A program made the position numbers and the translations under genes. A model generated the notes under the pieces. It worked only from the letters and a program-made list of their open reading frames with translations. It searched no databases and had not been told where the DNA came from. A DNA stretch of 64,000 bases from Acidobacteriota bacterium (GTDB lineage: Bacteria; Acidobacteriota; Vicinamibacteria; Vicinamibacterales; UBA2999). Below are positions 31,754 to 39,405 of the stretch, in pieces; position 1 is the first letter of the stretch; every line of letters starts with the position of its first letter. The stretch covers positions 1 through 64,000 of the forward strand of contig CAUJDN010000051.1 in the NCBI GenBank assembly GCA_963169195.1, written 5' to 3'.

Positions 31754-32566
31754 ATGACCTGGCTTTCCGAGCTGCTCCAGCGACCTGCCGTCACCTGGTG
31801 GGACCTTCTCGACATCGCGATCGTCTCGGTCGTCGTGTACGAGCTGTTGAAGCTGATTCGCGGCACGCGGGCGGTGCAGATGGCCATCGGGATCGCGGTG
31901 GTGGTCGGCATGTTCTACATCTCGCTCGGGCTGCAGCTCGAGACGCTGAACTGGCTCATCCGCAATATCGTCGGCTACGTGGTGTTCGCCGCGATCGTGC
32001 TGCTGCAGGCCGACATCCGGCGCGCCCTGATGCACCTGGGCCGCGCCCCGATCTTCCGCCGCTTCGAGCGCCAGGTCAGCGATGACGACACCATCGAGGA
32101 GCTGGTCGTCGCGGCCAGTGCCCTGTCGGCGAAGCGGACGGGAGCCATCATCGTGATCGAGCGGCGCGTCGGGCTCCGCAACTTCATCGAGAGCGGCATC
32201 CCGCTCGATGCGAAGCTCACCTACGACCTGCTGGTCAGCATCTTCCAGCCCACCTCGCCCCTGCACGACGGTGCGGTCATCGTGCAGGGCGACCGCGTTG
32301 CCGCAGCCGCCTGCTTCCTGCCGCTGTCGGTGAATCCGCGTCTCAGCCGCGACCTGGGCTCGCGGCATCGCGCGGCCCTCGGCGTCACCGAAGAGAACGA
32401 CGCGGTGGCCATCGTGGTCTCGGAGGAGACCGGCGGCGTTTCGCTCATCCTCGACGGCGCCCTCGAACGCAACCTGGACGCCGAGCGCCTGCGCGCCCGG
32501 CTGAAATCGCTGGTCACGCTGCGGCGAACGCTGAGCATGGCGCGGACGGCCGACGCGTTGAGCTGA
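31754..32566 (+). CDS. cdaA: diadenylate cyclase CdaA
   Basis: A 270-residue membrane enzyme that makes cyclic di-AMP from two ATP. Three N-terminal hydrophobic helices (IAIVSVVVYELLKLI, MAIGIAVVVGMFYISLGL, GYVVFAAIVLL) precede the DisA_N catalytic domain with the two hallmark motifs: D172-G-A (LHDGAVIV) and R204-H-R (GSRHRAALG). The stop overlaps the next ATG (TGATG). cdaA-cdaR-glmM is the classical c-di-AMP operon. A TAGGAT -10-like word is at 31723-31728. Confidence 0.96.
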   Translation: MTWLSELLQRPAVTWWDLLDIAIVSVVVYELLKLIRGTRAVQMAIGIAVVVGMFYISLGLQLETLNWLIRNIVGYVVFAAIVLLQADIRRALMHLGRAPIFRRFERQVSDDDTIEELVVAASALSAKRTGAIIVIERRVGLRNFIESGIPLDAKLTYDLLVSIFQPTSPLHDGAVIVQGDRVAAAACFLPLSVNPRLSRDLGSRHRAALGVTEENDAVAIVVSEETGGVSLILDGALERNLDAERLRARLKSLVTLRRTLSMARTADALS

Positions 32567-33216
32567 TGCCGTCGATCTCCATCCGCAACTTCGGGCTGAA
32601 GGCGCTGTCGATCTTCATCGCCGCGCTGCTGTGGCTGGTCGTGGCCGGCGACAGCGTGGTGGAGCGCGTGCTGCGCGTTCCCGTGGAGCTGCAGAACCTG
32701 CCGTCCGAGCTGGAGATCGTCAGCAATCCTCCCGACATGGTGGAGGTGCGGCTGCGCGGGTCGTCGGGGACGCTGAGCCGGATGGCGTCCGGGGACGTGG
32801 CCACGGTGATCGACCTTCGGGCGGCGCGCCCCGGCCGGCGCCTCTTTCACCTGACGCCTGGCCAGGTGAAGGCGCCCTACGGCCTCGAGACGGTCCAGGT
32901 CTCTCCAGCCACGCTGGCGCTGGAGTTCGAGACCTCGGGTGTCAGGGTGGTCCGTGTGTCGCCGACGGTCGACGGCCGGCCGGCCGCCGGCTTCGAATTG
33001 GCTGGCGTGAGGTCGGAGCCGGAGACCGTCGAAGTCGCCGGGCCAGCCAGCGCGCTGAAGCAGCTGCGCGAGGCCATCACCGAGCCGATCTCGGTGGCCG
33101 ACCGGCGCGAGACGGTGCAGGAGGTGGTGACGGTGGGCGTGATCGACCCTTCGGTGCGGGTCCGGTCGCCGCAGACCGTCACCGTGACGGTGACGATTGC
33201 GCCGGTGAAGCCATGA
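32566..33216 (+). CDS. cdaR: CdaR/YbbR-like domain protein
   Basis: A 216-residue extracytoplasmic protein with one N-terminal membrane helix (LSIFIAALLWLVVAG) and two YbbR-type beta domains (VPVELQNLPSELEIVSNPP, and SGVRVVRVSPTVDGRPA). Firmicute CdaR binds and modulates CdaA; the same role is inferred from the operon. Many CdaR proteins have four YbbR domains, so this is a short version. It overlaps cdaA by one base and glmM by four. Confidence 0.88.
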   Translation: MPSISIRNFGLKALSIFIAALLWLVVAGDSVVERVLRVPVELQNLPSELEIVSNPPDMVEVRLRGSSGTLSRMASGDVATVIDLRAARPGRRLFHLTPGQVKAPYGLETVQVSPATLALEFETSGVRVVRVSPTVDGRPAAGFELAGVRSEPETVEVAGPASALKQLREAITEPISVADRRETVQEVVTVGVIDPSVRVRSPQTVTVTVTIAPVKP

Positions 33217-34547
33217 GACTGTTCGGTACCGACGGCATACGCGGCAGGGCCGGGACGCCGCCGCTGGATCGCGACACGGTGTCGCGGGTGGGCGCGGCCC
33301 TGGTGCGGGCGCGTGAGAGCCGACCCGGGCCGATGCGCGTGCTCGTGGGGCGAGACACGCGCGAGTCCGGCACGTGGATCGAAGAGGAGTTGGCCCGCGG
33401 CTTGACGGGCGAAGGCACGGAGGTCGTCAGCGCGGGCATCCTGCCGACGCCGGCGGTCGCCTACCTCACGCCGCAGGGCGGATTCGACGCCGGCATCGTG
33501 ATCTCGGCGTCGCACAACCCGTTCGAGGACAACGGGATCAAGGTGTTCTCGCGCTCGGGGGAGAAGCTGGCCGAGGCGGTCGAGGCGCGAATCGAGTCGG
33601 TCGTGGACGACCACTCGTGGCAGGTGAAGGACGGGGGCACGCCGGTCATCGCGCGCCAGGATCTGTCGGCGGCGTACCTGGACCATGCGCGACGCATCCT
33701 GGGGGACGCCGGGCCCCTGCAGGGGTCGCGGCTCGTCCTCGACTGCGCCAACGGCGCGACGGCGCCCCTGGCGCCGGCGTTCCTGCGCTCGCTGGGTTTC
33801 GAAGTGGATGCCATCGGGGTAGCGCCCGACGGCCGAAACATCAATCTGCACTGCGGGTCCACGCACCTGGCGGCGGCCCGTGAGCGGGTCGTGGGCACCG
33901 GCGCTCGGCTCGGCATCGCCTTCGACGGCGATGGCGACCGCGCCTTGTTCGTGGACCATCGAGGTCAGGTCGTGGACGGCGACGCCGTGCTGCTGATCGC
34001 GGGCGAGCAGTTGAAGCGCGAGGGCCGGCTTCCGGGCGACGCGCTGGTCGCCACCGTCATGAGCAACATCGGCCTCGAGATCGCGCTCCGGGAGCGCCGC
34101 ATCGCGATGGCCCGGTGCCCGGTGGGCGACAAGCACGTCATGGAGGAGATGCGGCGGCGCGGGCTCGTCCTCGGCGGCGAGCAGTCGGGCCACATCATCT
34201 TCGCCGACCACCTGATGACCGGCGACGGTATCGGCACGGCGCTGCAGGTCCTGCGCATCATGGCCGCGACAGGACGGGAGCTCGCCGATCTGGCATCGGC
34301 GCTGGTCACCTACCCGCAGGTCCTGGTCAACGTGCGCGTCCGCGAGCGCGTCGACTTCACCGCTGTGCCCGCCATCGCCGACGCCATCCGCCGCGTGGAA
34401 ACGAGCGTGGACGGCCAGGGGCGCCTGCTCATCCGGTATTCGGGCACCGAGCCGCTGCTGCGCATCATGATCGAGGGCCGCCACGACGACGAGATCAGGG
34501 CCTGGGCCGAGGAGATTGCCGCCGTGGTCCGCGCGCACCTGGCGTAG
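33213..34547 (+). CDS. glmM: phosphoglucosamine mutase
   Basis: A 444-residue enzyme that converts glucosamine-6-phosphate to glucosamine-1-phosphate for peptidoglycan precursors. It starts MRLFGTDGIRGRAG; the phosphoserine loop is VISASHNPFEDNGIKVF, the Mg loop FDGDGDRALF, the sugar loop GGEQSGHII and the phosphate-binding end RYSGTEPLLRIM. Physical contact of GlmM with CdaA is known in other bacteria, so the operon links cell-wall precursor synthesis to c-di-AMP. ATGA overlap with cdaR. Confidence 0.96.
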   Translation: MRLFGTDGIRGRAGTPPLDRDTVSRVGAALVRARESRPGPMRVLVGRDTRESGTWIEEELARGLTGEGTEVVSAGILPTPAVAYLTPQGGFDAGIVISASHNPFEDNGIKVFSRSGEKLAEAVEARIESVVDDHSWQVKDGGTPVIARQDLSAAYLDHARRILGDAGPLQGSRLVLDCANGATAPLAPAFLRSLGFEVDAIGVAPDGRNINLHCGSTHLAAARERVVGTGARLGIAFDGDGDRALFVDHRGQVVDGDAVLLIAGEQLKREGRLPGDALVATVMSNIGLEIALRERRIAMARCPVGDKHVMEEMRRRGLVLGGEQSGHIIFADHLMTGDGIGTALQVLRIMAATGRELADLASALVTYPQVLVNVRVRERVDFTAVPAIADAIRRVETSVDGQGRLLIRYSGTEPLLRIMIEGRHDDEIRAWAEEIAAVVRAHLA

Positions 34548-34558
34548 TCGGGGGCCCG

Positions 34559-34586
34559 GCACCCCGCACCCCGCACCCATGCACCC
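34559..34586 (+). repeat. GCACCCC heptamer tandem repeat at the pdxJ start
   Basis: Four directly adjacent 7-base units (GCACCCC, GCACCCC, GCACCCA, TGCACCC). The pdxJ ATG lies in the third/fourth unit, and no ribosome binding site is present in the repeat. A related degenerate array precedes the arsR operator at 59500-59540. Confidence 0.7.
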
Positions 34587-35328
34587 TAGCCTTTCCGTCA
34601 ACGTGAACAAGGTCGCCACGCTCCGCAACTCGCGTGGGGGCCGGCTGCCCTCCGTCATCGACGCCGTGCGGGTGTGCCTCGACGCGGGTGCGCCGGGCAT
34701 CACGGTGCACCCGCGAGCCGACGAGCGCCACATCACCCGGCGCGACGTGCTGGAGATCGCCGACGAGCTCGCACCTCTGAAGGGGACCGTCGAGTTCAAC
34801 ATCGAAGGGGACCCTCGTCCCGATCTGGTCGCGATGGTCATGGCGGTCCGGCCGGACCAGTGCACGCTGGTTCCCGTGGTGCCCGGGGAGATCACCAGCC
34901 AGGCCGGCTGGTCGGCCTCCACCCCGCCGGAGGTTCTCGGCGACGTGATCGCGCGGATGAAAGGCGAGGGCATTCGCGTCAGCGTCTTCGTCGACCCGGA
35001 GCCCGAGCCCATCCGCTGGGCGCGGCGGCTCGGCGCCGACCGCGTGGAGCTCTACACCGAGCCGTTTGCCCGGGCCTTCGAGCGCGGGCCAGACACGGCC
35101 GCATCGTCGTTCGACCACTACGCGGCGGCGGCACGCATCGCGCACGAGGAGGGCCTCGGCGTGAACGCCGGCCACGATCTCGATCTGCGGAACCTGACGA
35201 TGTTCCACGCGCTGCCCCATCTGGACGAGGTGTCGATTGGCCACGCGCTCATCAGCCATGCCGTGTTCGTCGGCCTCCGACGGGCCGTGACCGACTATCT
35301 GGCGGCGCTCCGGGGAGCCCACGTGTGA
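34579..35328 (+). CDS. pdxJ: pyridoxine 5'-phosphate synthase
   Basis: A 249-residue TIM-barrel enzyme that condenses 3-amino-2-oxopropyl phosphate with deoxyxylulose phosphate to give vitamin B6 phosphate. Family signatures are SVNVNKVATLRNSRGG, GAPGITVHPRADERHI, EFNIEGDP, TLVPVVPGE, and NAGHDLDLRNL. The ATG at 34579 lies in a heptamer repeat without a clear ribosome binding site. Its stop overlaps the next ATG. Confidence 0.95.
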   Translation: MHPSLSVNVNKVATLRNSRGGRLPSVIDAVRVCLDAGAPGITVHPRADERHITRRDVLEIADELAPLKGTVEFNIEGDPRPDLVAMVMAVRPDQCTLVPVVPGEITSQAGWSASTPPEVLGDVIARMKGEGIRVSVFVDPEPEPIRWARRLGADRVELYTEPFARAFERGPDTAASSFDHYAAAARIAHEEGLGVNAGHDLDLRNLTMFHALPHLDEVSIGHALISHAVFVGLRRAVTDYLAALRGAHV

Positions 35329-36050
35329 TGAGGAGAGGCCGCGGCGTGCCAGTGTGGCTCTGGGCGCTGGTTCTCGTGGCGTGGGCCATTCCGCCCGGTG
35401 CGGAAGCGGCCGGCCGGCCGGTGGCGTTGGCGTCCCTCGACGGCACGAGCCTTGCGGGCCAGTTGTACGAGGCAGCGTCGCGGCCCGCGCCGGCGGTGGT
35501 CCTGGTCCACATGCTGTCGCGTTCGAAGGCCGACTGGGACTCGCTGGCCCAGGACCTCGAGCGGAGGGGCATCACGGCACTGGCCATCGACCTGCGCGGG
35601 CACGGCGCCTCGGGCGGCTCCGCCACCGCACTCGGGGCCATGGTGCAGGACGTGCGGGCCGCGGTCCAGTGGCTGGCGGCTCGACCGACCGTGCGGCCCG
35701 ATGCGGTGGGTGTGGCGGGCGCCTCGCTGGGCGCGAACCTGGCGCTGGTGGCCGCGGTCGAGCAGCCGCTGGTGCGCGTCGTGGCCGCGGTGTCGCCCAG
35801 CCTCGACTACCGGGGCGTGCGCGCCAGCGCGGACGTCATGCGGAAGCTGGGGGACCGGGGCATCTGGCTGGCGTGCAGCACCGAGGACCCGTACGCGCTG
35901 CGCACCCTGAAGGAGCTGACCGAGAGTTCGACCGTCCCGCGCGACCAGCAGCTCAGCACCGTGCCGGCGCACGGCACTCACCTGCTGGCCGCGGATCCCG
36001 TCCTGGCGCGGGCTCTGGTGGACTGGCTCCACCGGACGTTGTTATCCTGA
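35328..36050 (+). CDS. alpha/beta hydrolase with signal peptide
   Basis: A 240-residue exported hydrolase. Signal peptide: VWLWALVLVAWAIPPGAEAAG. Fold marks are VVLVHMLSRSKADW (oxyanion side), AIDLRGHGASGGS, the nucleophile elbow GVAGASLGANLALV, and the C-terminal VPAHGTHLL with the probable catalytic His. Closest to dienelactone-hydrolase-like small esterases. Substrate not known. The ATG overlaps the pdxJ stop, so it is in the same transcription unit; the following gene starts 3 bases after its stop. Confidence 0.85.
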   Translation: MRRGRGVPVWLWALVLVAWAIPPGAEAAGRPVALASLDGTSLAGQLYEAASRPAPAVVLVHMLSRSKADWDSLAQDLERRGITALAIDLRGHGASGGSATALGAMVQDVRAAVQWLAARPTVRPDAVGVAGASLGANLALVAAVEQPLVRVVAAVSPSLDYRGVRASADVMRKLGDRGIWLACSTEDPYALRTLKELTESSTVPRDQQLSTVPAHGTHLLAADPVLARALVDWLHRTLLS

Positions 36051-36053
36051 CGA

Positions 36054-36668
36054 GTGGCGATGCGAGCTGATTCGATCGTGTTTGCGGTGGCCGGCGTCCT
36101 CTTCGGCGTGATCGTCGGGTGGGTGCTGGGCAGCCAGCAGGCCCGGACCACGGTGCCCGCAGCGCCCGTGGCCCAGGCGACGGCCCAGGGTGCAGCCCAG
36201 CAGCCCGGCAGCCAGGCGATCCCGCTGGACCAGGAGCGCGTGCGGGCCCTCGAGTCCGTGGCCCAGCAGAATCCCAGGGACGCGCAGCCGCGCATGCAGC
36301 TCGGCAACATGTACTTCGACGCCGAGCAGTACCCGCAGGCCATCTCCTGGTACGAGCAGGCGTTCGCGCTCGATGCAAAGGATCCCAACCTGTCCACCGA
36401 TCTCGGCGTGGCGTACTACTACACGAACCAGCCCGATCGCGCGATCAAGCAGTTCGAGCACTCGCTCTCGGTGGATCCGAAGCACACGAAAACCCTTCTG
36501 AACATGGGCATCGTTCGCGCGTTCGGCAAGCAGGACCTGCAGGGGGCAGCCCAGGCGTGGGAGCAGGTGGTGGCGATCGCGCCGGACAGTCCCGAAGGGC
36601 AGGCCGCCCGGAAGGGCCTCGACGGCCTGAAGAACGCCCATCCCGCCGGCACCACCGGGGACAGGTAG
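36054..36668 (+). CDS. membrane-anchored TPR protein
   Basis: A 204-residue protein with one N-terminal membrane helix (IVFAVAGVLFGVIVGWVLGS), an Ala/Gln-rich linker and three or so tetratricopeptide repeats from residue 60 (NPRDAQPRMQLGNMYFDAEQ, DPNLSTDLGVAYYYTNQPD, DPKHTKTLLNMGIVRAFGKQ). It probably acts as a protein-protein scaffold facing the periplasm or cytoplasm. The GTG at 36054 or ATG at 36060 could start it. It sits in a tight run from cdaA to the class II aldolase. Confidence 0.83.
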   Translation: MAMRADSIVFAVAGVLFGVIVGWVLGSQQARTTVPAAPVAQATAQGAAQQPGSQAIPLDQERVRALESVAQQNPRDAQPRMQLGNMYFDAEQYPQAISWYEQAFALDAKDPNLSTDLGVAYYYTNQPDRAIKQFEHSLSVDPKHTKTLLNMGIVRAFGKQDLQGAAQAWEQVVAIAPDSPEGQAARKGLDGLKNAHPAGTTGDR

Positions 36669-36670
36669 CC

Positions 36671-36946
36671 GTGCTGCTGCGCACGCTGCTCCTCTTCCTG
36701 TTCTTCATGTTCCTGGCGCGCGCCGCCTGGCGCCTGCTGGAGGGGGTGGCGCGCGGGGCATCGGGGGACGCGCGCCCCGGTTCCTCCGGCGGGCGGCGGG
36801 CCCCGTCCCAACCAGCCGCGGTGAAGATGGCGCAGTGTCCCGTCTGCGGTACCTACGTGGTGCCCGAGAAGGCCATCAGTGGCGTCGGCCGCGGCCAGGC
36901 CCTGTACTTCTGCTCCGAGGAGTGCCGCGCGAAGTACGCGGCGTGA
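36671..36946 (+). CDS. small membrane protein with C-terminal zinc-ribbon (PP0621-like)
   Basis: A 91-residue protein: one N-terminal helix (LRTLLLFLFFMFLARAAW), a flexible middle, then CPVCGTYVVPEKAISG and YFCSEECRAKYAA, four Cys arranged as a YHS/TRASH-like zinc-binding unit. It resembles the PP0621 family of small proteins of unknown function. The start is GTG 36671, two bases after the TPR gene. One base separates its stop from the aldolase ATG. Confidence 0.75.
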   Translation: MLLRTLLLFLFFMFLARAAWRLLEGVARGASGDARPGSSGGRRAPSQPAAVKMAQCPVCGTYVVPEKAISGVGRGQALYFCSEECRAKYAA

Positions 36947-36947
36947 G

Positions 36948-37814
36948 ATGGCGGCGCGAACCGAAGAGCAGACCCGGGCGGACATCGTGGAGTGCGGGCG
37001 CCGACTCTGGCACCGCGGCTACGTCGCATCGAACGACGGGAATATCAGCGTCCGCCTGGACGATGCGCGGATCATCACCACGCCCACCGCCGTGTCGAAG
37101 GGGTTCATGACCCCGGACATGATGGTCATCACCGACCTCGACGGGAAGAAGCTCGCCGGGGAGCGCAGCGCCTCGTCGGAGCTCAAGATGCACCTCGAGG
37201 TGTACCGCAACCGCCCGGACGTGCGGGCGGTGGTGCACGCGCACCCTCCCACCGCGACCGGCTTCGCCGTCGCAGGCATCCCGCTCGATCGGGCCGTGCT
37301 GGCCGAGGTCATCACCACGCTCGGGAGCATCCCCATCGCCGAGTACGCCACCCCTTCCACGGAGGAGCTGCCGGCCGCCGTCCGCAAGTACATCAAGGCG
37401 CACGACGGGCTCCTGCTGGCCAATCACGGCGCGCTGGCGGTGGCGGGCGACGTCTACGCGGCGTACTACCGCATGGAGACCATCGAGCACTTTGCCACGA
37501 TCAGCCTGGTGGCGCGTACGCTCGGCCGCGAGCACCTCCTGTCGCGGGGCGAGGTGGATCGCCTGCAAGGCCTGCGCGGGATGTACGGCATCGCGTCGCC
37601 GGCGCCCATCTGCACCGACGAAACGATGGCACCCGGGGCAGGCGGGCAGCTGGACTGCCAGGTGGTCCAGGCGCCGGCCGCGGCCGGCGCGCGGCTGGTG
37701 CCCGACAGCCCCGGGCCGCCGGCAGTCCCGGCCACCGGCAGGGACGCCGAGATTCGGCTAACATACCGTGAACTCACCGCGCTGATCGAGGATGCGGTGA
37801 GGCAGTTGCGATAG
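36948..37814 (+). CDS. class II aldolase family protein, probable microcompartment cargo
   Basis: A 288-residue zinc aldolase of the FucA/adducin type. The zinc ligands H97, H99 (VVHAHPP) and H160 (LLANHGAL) and the catalytic E78 (SSELKMH) have the same spacing as E73, H92, H94 and H155 of E. coli L-fuculose-1-phosphate aldolase, so a sugar-phosphate cleavage giving DHAP and lactaldehyde is likely. The last 65 residues are extra: a Pro/Ala/Gly linker and an amphipathic helix (TYRELTALIEDAVRQLR) that looks like a microcompartment encapsulation peptide. Shell genes follow within 100 bases. This fits aldolase-type BMCs known for fucose/rhamnose use. Confidence 0.88.
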   Translation: MAARTEEQTRADIVECGRRLWHRGYVASNDGNISVRLDDARIITTPTAVSKGFMTPDMMVITDLDGKKLAGERSASSELKMHLEVYRNRPDVRAVVHAHPPTATGFAVAGIPLDRAVLAEVITTLGSIPIAEYATPSTEELPAAVRKYIKAHDGLLLANHGALAVAGDVYAAYYRMETIEHFATISLVARTLGREHLLSRGEVDRLQGLRGMYGIASPAPICTDETMAPGAGGQLDCQVVQAPAAAGARLVPDSPGPPAVPATGRDAEIRLTYRELTALIEDAVRQLR

Positions 37815-37852
37815 GTCTTGAGGTCTTGAGGTCTTGAGGTCTTGAGGTCTTG
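37813..37852 (+). repeat. AGGTCTTG octamer array, 5 copies
   Basis: Five perfect, directly adjacent copies of the 8-base word AGGTCTTG, 40 bp in all, that begin at the stop codon of the aldolase and end 59 bp before the BMC-H gene. A second 40-bp array of the same octamer family, same orientation, is at 40363-40402, at the other side of the shell-gene block. Confidence 0.95.
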
Positions 37853-37911
37853 GAGCCCGCCTGGCCCAAGTCCCCAGGACCCCGGGACCCCAAGTCCTCG
37901 CGGAGGAGCGA

Positions 37912-38202
37912 ATGGGCGAAGCACTGGGCATGGTCGAAACCAAGGGGCTCGTCGCGATGATCGAAGCGGCCGACGCCATGGTGAAGGCCGCCAAGGTGAC
38001 GTTGGTGGGTTGGGAGAAGATTGGCGCCGGCTACGTGACCGCGATCGTGCGCGGGGACGTGGCGGCCGTGAAGGCGGCCACGGATGCGGGCGCTGCCGCG
38101 GCGCGCCGCGTGGGTGAGCTCGTCTCGGTGCACGTCATCCCGCGCCCGCACGCCAACCTCGAAGACGTCCTGCCCATCGGCAAGGCCAGCGCGAAAGGCT
38201 AG
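37912..38202 (+). CDS. BMC domain shell protein (BMC-H)
   Basis: A 96-residue single-domain microcompartment shell protein that should form hexamers tiling the shell facets. It reads [57 protein letters not shown] and ends with [16 protein letters not shown], the standard PduA/CcmK/EutM layout. The KIGAGY segment lines the central pore. It is the only BMC-H in the window, followed after 18 bases by three EutN-type genes. Confidence 0.96.
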   Translation: MGEALGMVETKGLVAMIEAADAMVKAAKVTLVGWEKIGAGYVTAIVRGDVAAVKAATDAGAAAARRVGELVSVHVIPRPHANLEDVLPIGKASAKG

Positions 38203-38220
38203 GCCCATCGGGCCGGGGCC

Positions 38221-38490
38221 ATGCTTCTCGCGCGCATCGTCGGCACGGTCGTGGCGACCCGGAAGGACCCGCGCCTGGTCAGCAGCAAGCTGCTCCTGGC
38301 GCGGCCCGTGGACCCGCGCGGCACGGTCGAAGGCAATTATCTCGTCGCGGTCGACACCGTAGACGCGGGCGTCGGCGAGACCGTGCTCATCGTCAGCGGC
38401 AGTTCCGCGCGCATGGCCGCGGGCATGAAGGACTGCCCGGTGGACGCTGCCGTGGTCGGCATCATCGATCACGTGGACGTCTCGGAGTAG
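38221..38490 (+). CDS. EutN/CcmL family shell vertex protein (BMC-P), copy 1
   Basis: An 89-residue BMC-P protein; pentamers of this family cap the vertices of the microcompartment shell. Marks are MLLARIVGTVVATRKDPRLVSSKL in outline, VDTVDAGVGETVLIVSGSSAR and the C-terminal VDAAVVGIIDHVDV. It has the ordinary length. First of three consecutive BMC-P genes; it ends 4 bases before copy 2. Confidence 0.95.
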   Translation: MLLARIVGTVVATRKDPRLVSSKLLLARPVDPRGTVEGNYLVAVDTVDAGVGETVLIVSGSSARMAAGMKDCPVDAAVVGIIDHVDVSE

Positions 38491-38494
38491 CGGC

Positions 38495-38848
38495 ATGCAA
38501 CTCGCCCGCGTCATCGGCGACATCGTCGCCACCCGCAAGGATTCCGCATTCGACGGCGTGACGCTGCTGCTCGTGCAGCCGCTCGGCGCCGATGGGGGGG
38601 CCGTGGGCCGTCCCCTCGTCGCGGTGGACGCGGTTGGCGCCGGCGTCGGCGAGCACGTGTTCTTCGTGCGCGGCAAGGAAGCCAGCTTCCCCTTTCATCC
38701 CGTCGAGGTGCCGGCTGATGCGGGCATCGTCGGCATCGTGGATCACTGGACCACGGGCGAGCGCGACGCGGTCACCAGGCCGTCACGACGCGCCGGGGCC
38801 ACGGCTGAACGGAGCGCCGGAACCTCAGCCCCGGCGAGACGCCGATGA
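38495..38848 (+). CDS. EutN/CcmL family shell vertex protein (BMC-P), copy 2, with C-terminal extension
   Basis: A 117-residue BMC-P protein. The core (about 1-85) is canonical: QLARVIGDIVATRKD, VDAVGAGVGEHVFFVRG, ADAGIVGIVDHW. About 30 extra residues follow, rich in Arg, Ala, Ser and Pro, absent from copies 1 and 3. Its stop overlaps the ATG of copy 3 by four bases. The loop KEASFPFHPVEVP is also longer than in copy 1. Confidence 0.93.
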   Translation: MQLARVIGDIVATRKDSAFDGVTLLLVQPLGADGGAVGRPLVAVDAVGAGVGEHVFFVRGKEASFPFHPVEVPADAGIVGIVDHWTTGERDAVTRPSRRAGATAERSAGTSAPARRR

Positions 38849-39123
38849 TTCTGGCGCGCGTGGTGGGCCAGGTCGTCTCCACGATGAAGCGCCCTCAGTT
38901 CGCGGGCGCGAAGCTGCTGCTCGTGCAGCCGGAGACGCCATCCGGCGAGGCGCGGGGTGCCACGCTGATGGCGATCGACTCGGTCGGCGCCGGCGTCAGC
39001 GAGCGCGTCATCGTGGTGCTCGAGGGGCGCGCCGCCGGCGAGGCGCTGGGGCGGAAGCTCTCGCCCGTGGATGCCGCCATCGTGGGCATCGTGGACCGCG
39101 TCGACGTGGAGGCGGGACCGTGA
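38845..39123 (+). CDS. EutN/CcmL family shell vertex protein (BMC-P), copy 3
   Basis: A 92-residue BMC-P protein: ILARVVGQVVSTMKRPQFAG, LMAIDSVGAGVSERVIVVLEG, VDAAIVGIVDRVDV. Overlaps copy 2 by four bases. Three different BMC-P proteins in one locus is known from Planctomycetes/Verrucomicrobia-type and related aldolase BMCs, where the copies are thought to occupy the twelve vertices alternatively. Confidence 0.95.
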   Translation: MILARVVGQVVSTMKRPQFAGAKLLLVQPETPSGEARGATLMAIDSVGAGVSERVIVVLEGRAAGEALGRKLSPVDAAIVGIVDRVDVEAGP

Positions 39124-39145
39124 ACCGGCTCGCCTGCGCCTCATC

Positions 39146-39370
39146 ATGACGGACGACGAACTCCGGCAGCTCGTGCGAAGCGCTGTCGCAAGGCACCTGG
39201 GGCCCCGACCGGCGTCGCCCTCGGCTCCGGCGGCCGCGCCTCCCACGGGTACCGCGCCGATCAGCCTCGCCCGGTACACCATTCCCCGTGCCGCGGGGGA
39301 TGTGACGTGCGTGATCGAGCCGGCGGTTCGCTGCAATCACTGTGGCTACTGCCAGTGCCACGGGCACTAG
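39146..39370 (+). CDS. 74-residue protein: encapsulation-like helix plus C-terminal Cys/His cluster
   Basis: I recognise no family. Residues 2-18 (TDDELRQLVRSAVARHL) form an amphipathic helix very like encapsulation peptides such as the N-terminus of PduP, followed by a Pro/Ala/Ser linker (20-38). The C-terminal part has C55 and then the dense cluster CNHCGYCQCHGH, C63-C66-C69-C71-H72-H74, ending at the last residue. This suggests a small metal-binding or Fe-S cargo directed to the shell lumen. ATG 39146 is 22 bases after the third BMC-P gene; the hydroxyacid dehydrogenase starts 35 bases downstream. Coding status is supported by its position in a tight gene run and by the two well-formed ends. 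Confidence 0.78.
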   Translation: MTDDELRQLVRSAVARHLGPRPASPSAPAAAPPTGTAPISLARYTIPRAAGDVTCVIEPAVRCNHCGYCQCHGH

Positions 39371-39405
39371 GGCAGGTGCGGGCGGGTACGGATGAGGGGG
39401 GATGG

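Noticed and set aside
32877-35012. 711-codon minus-strand frame opposite glmM and pdxJ
   Set aside because: Shadow of two housekeeping genes with complete catalytic motifs.
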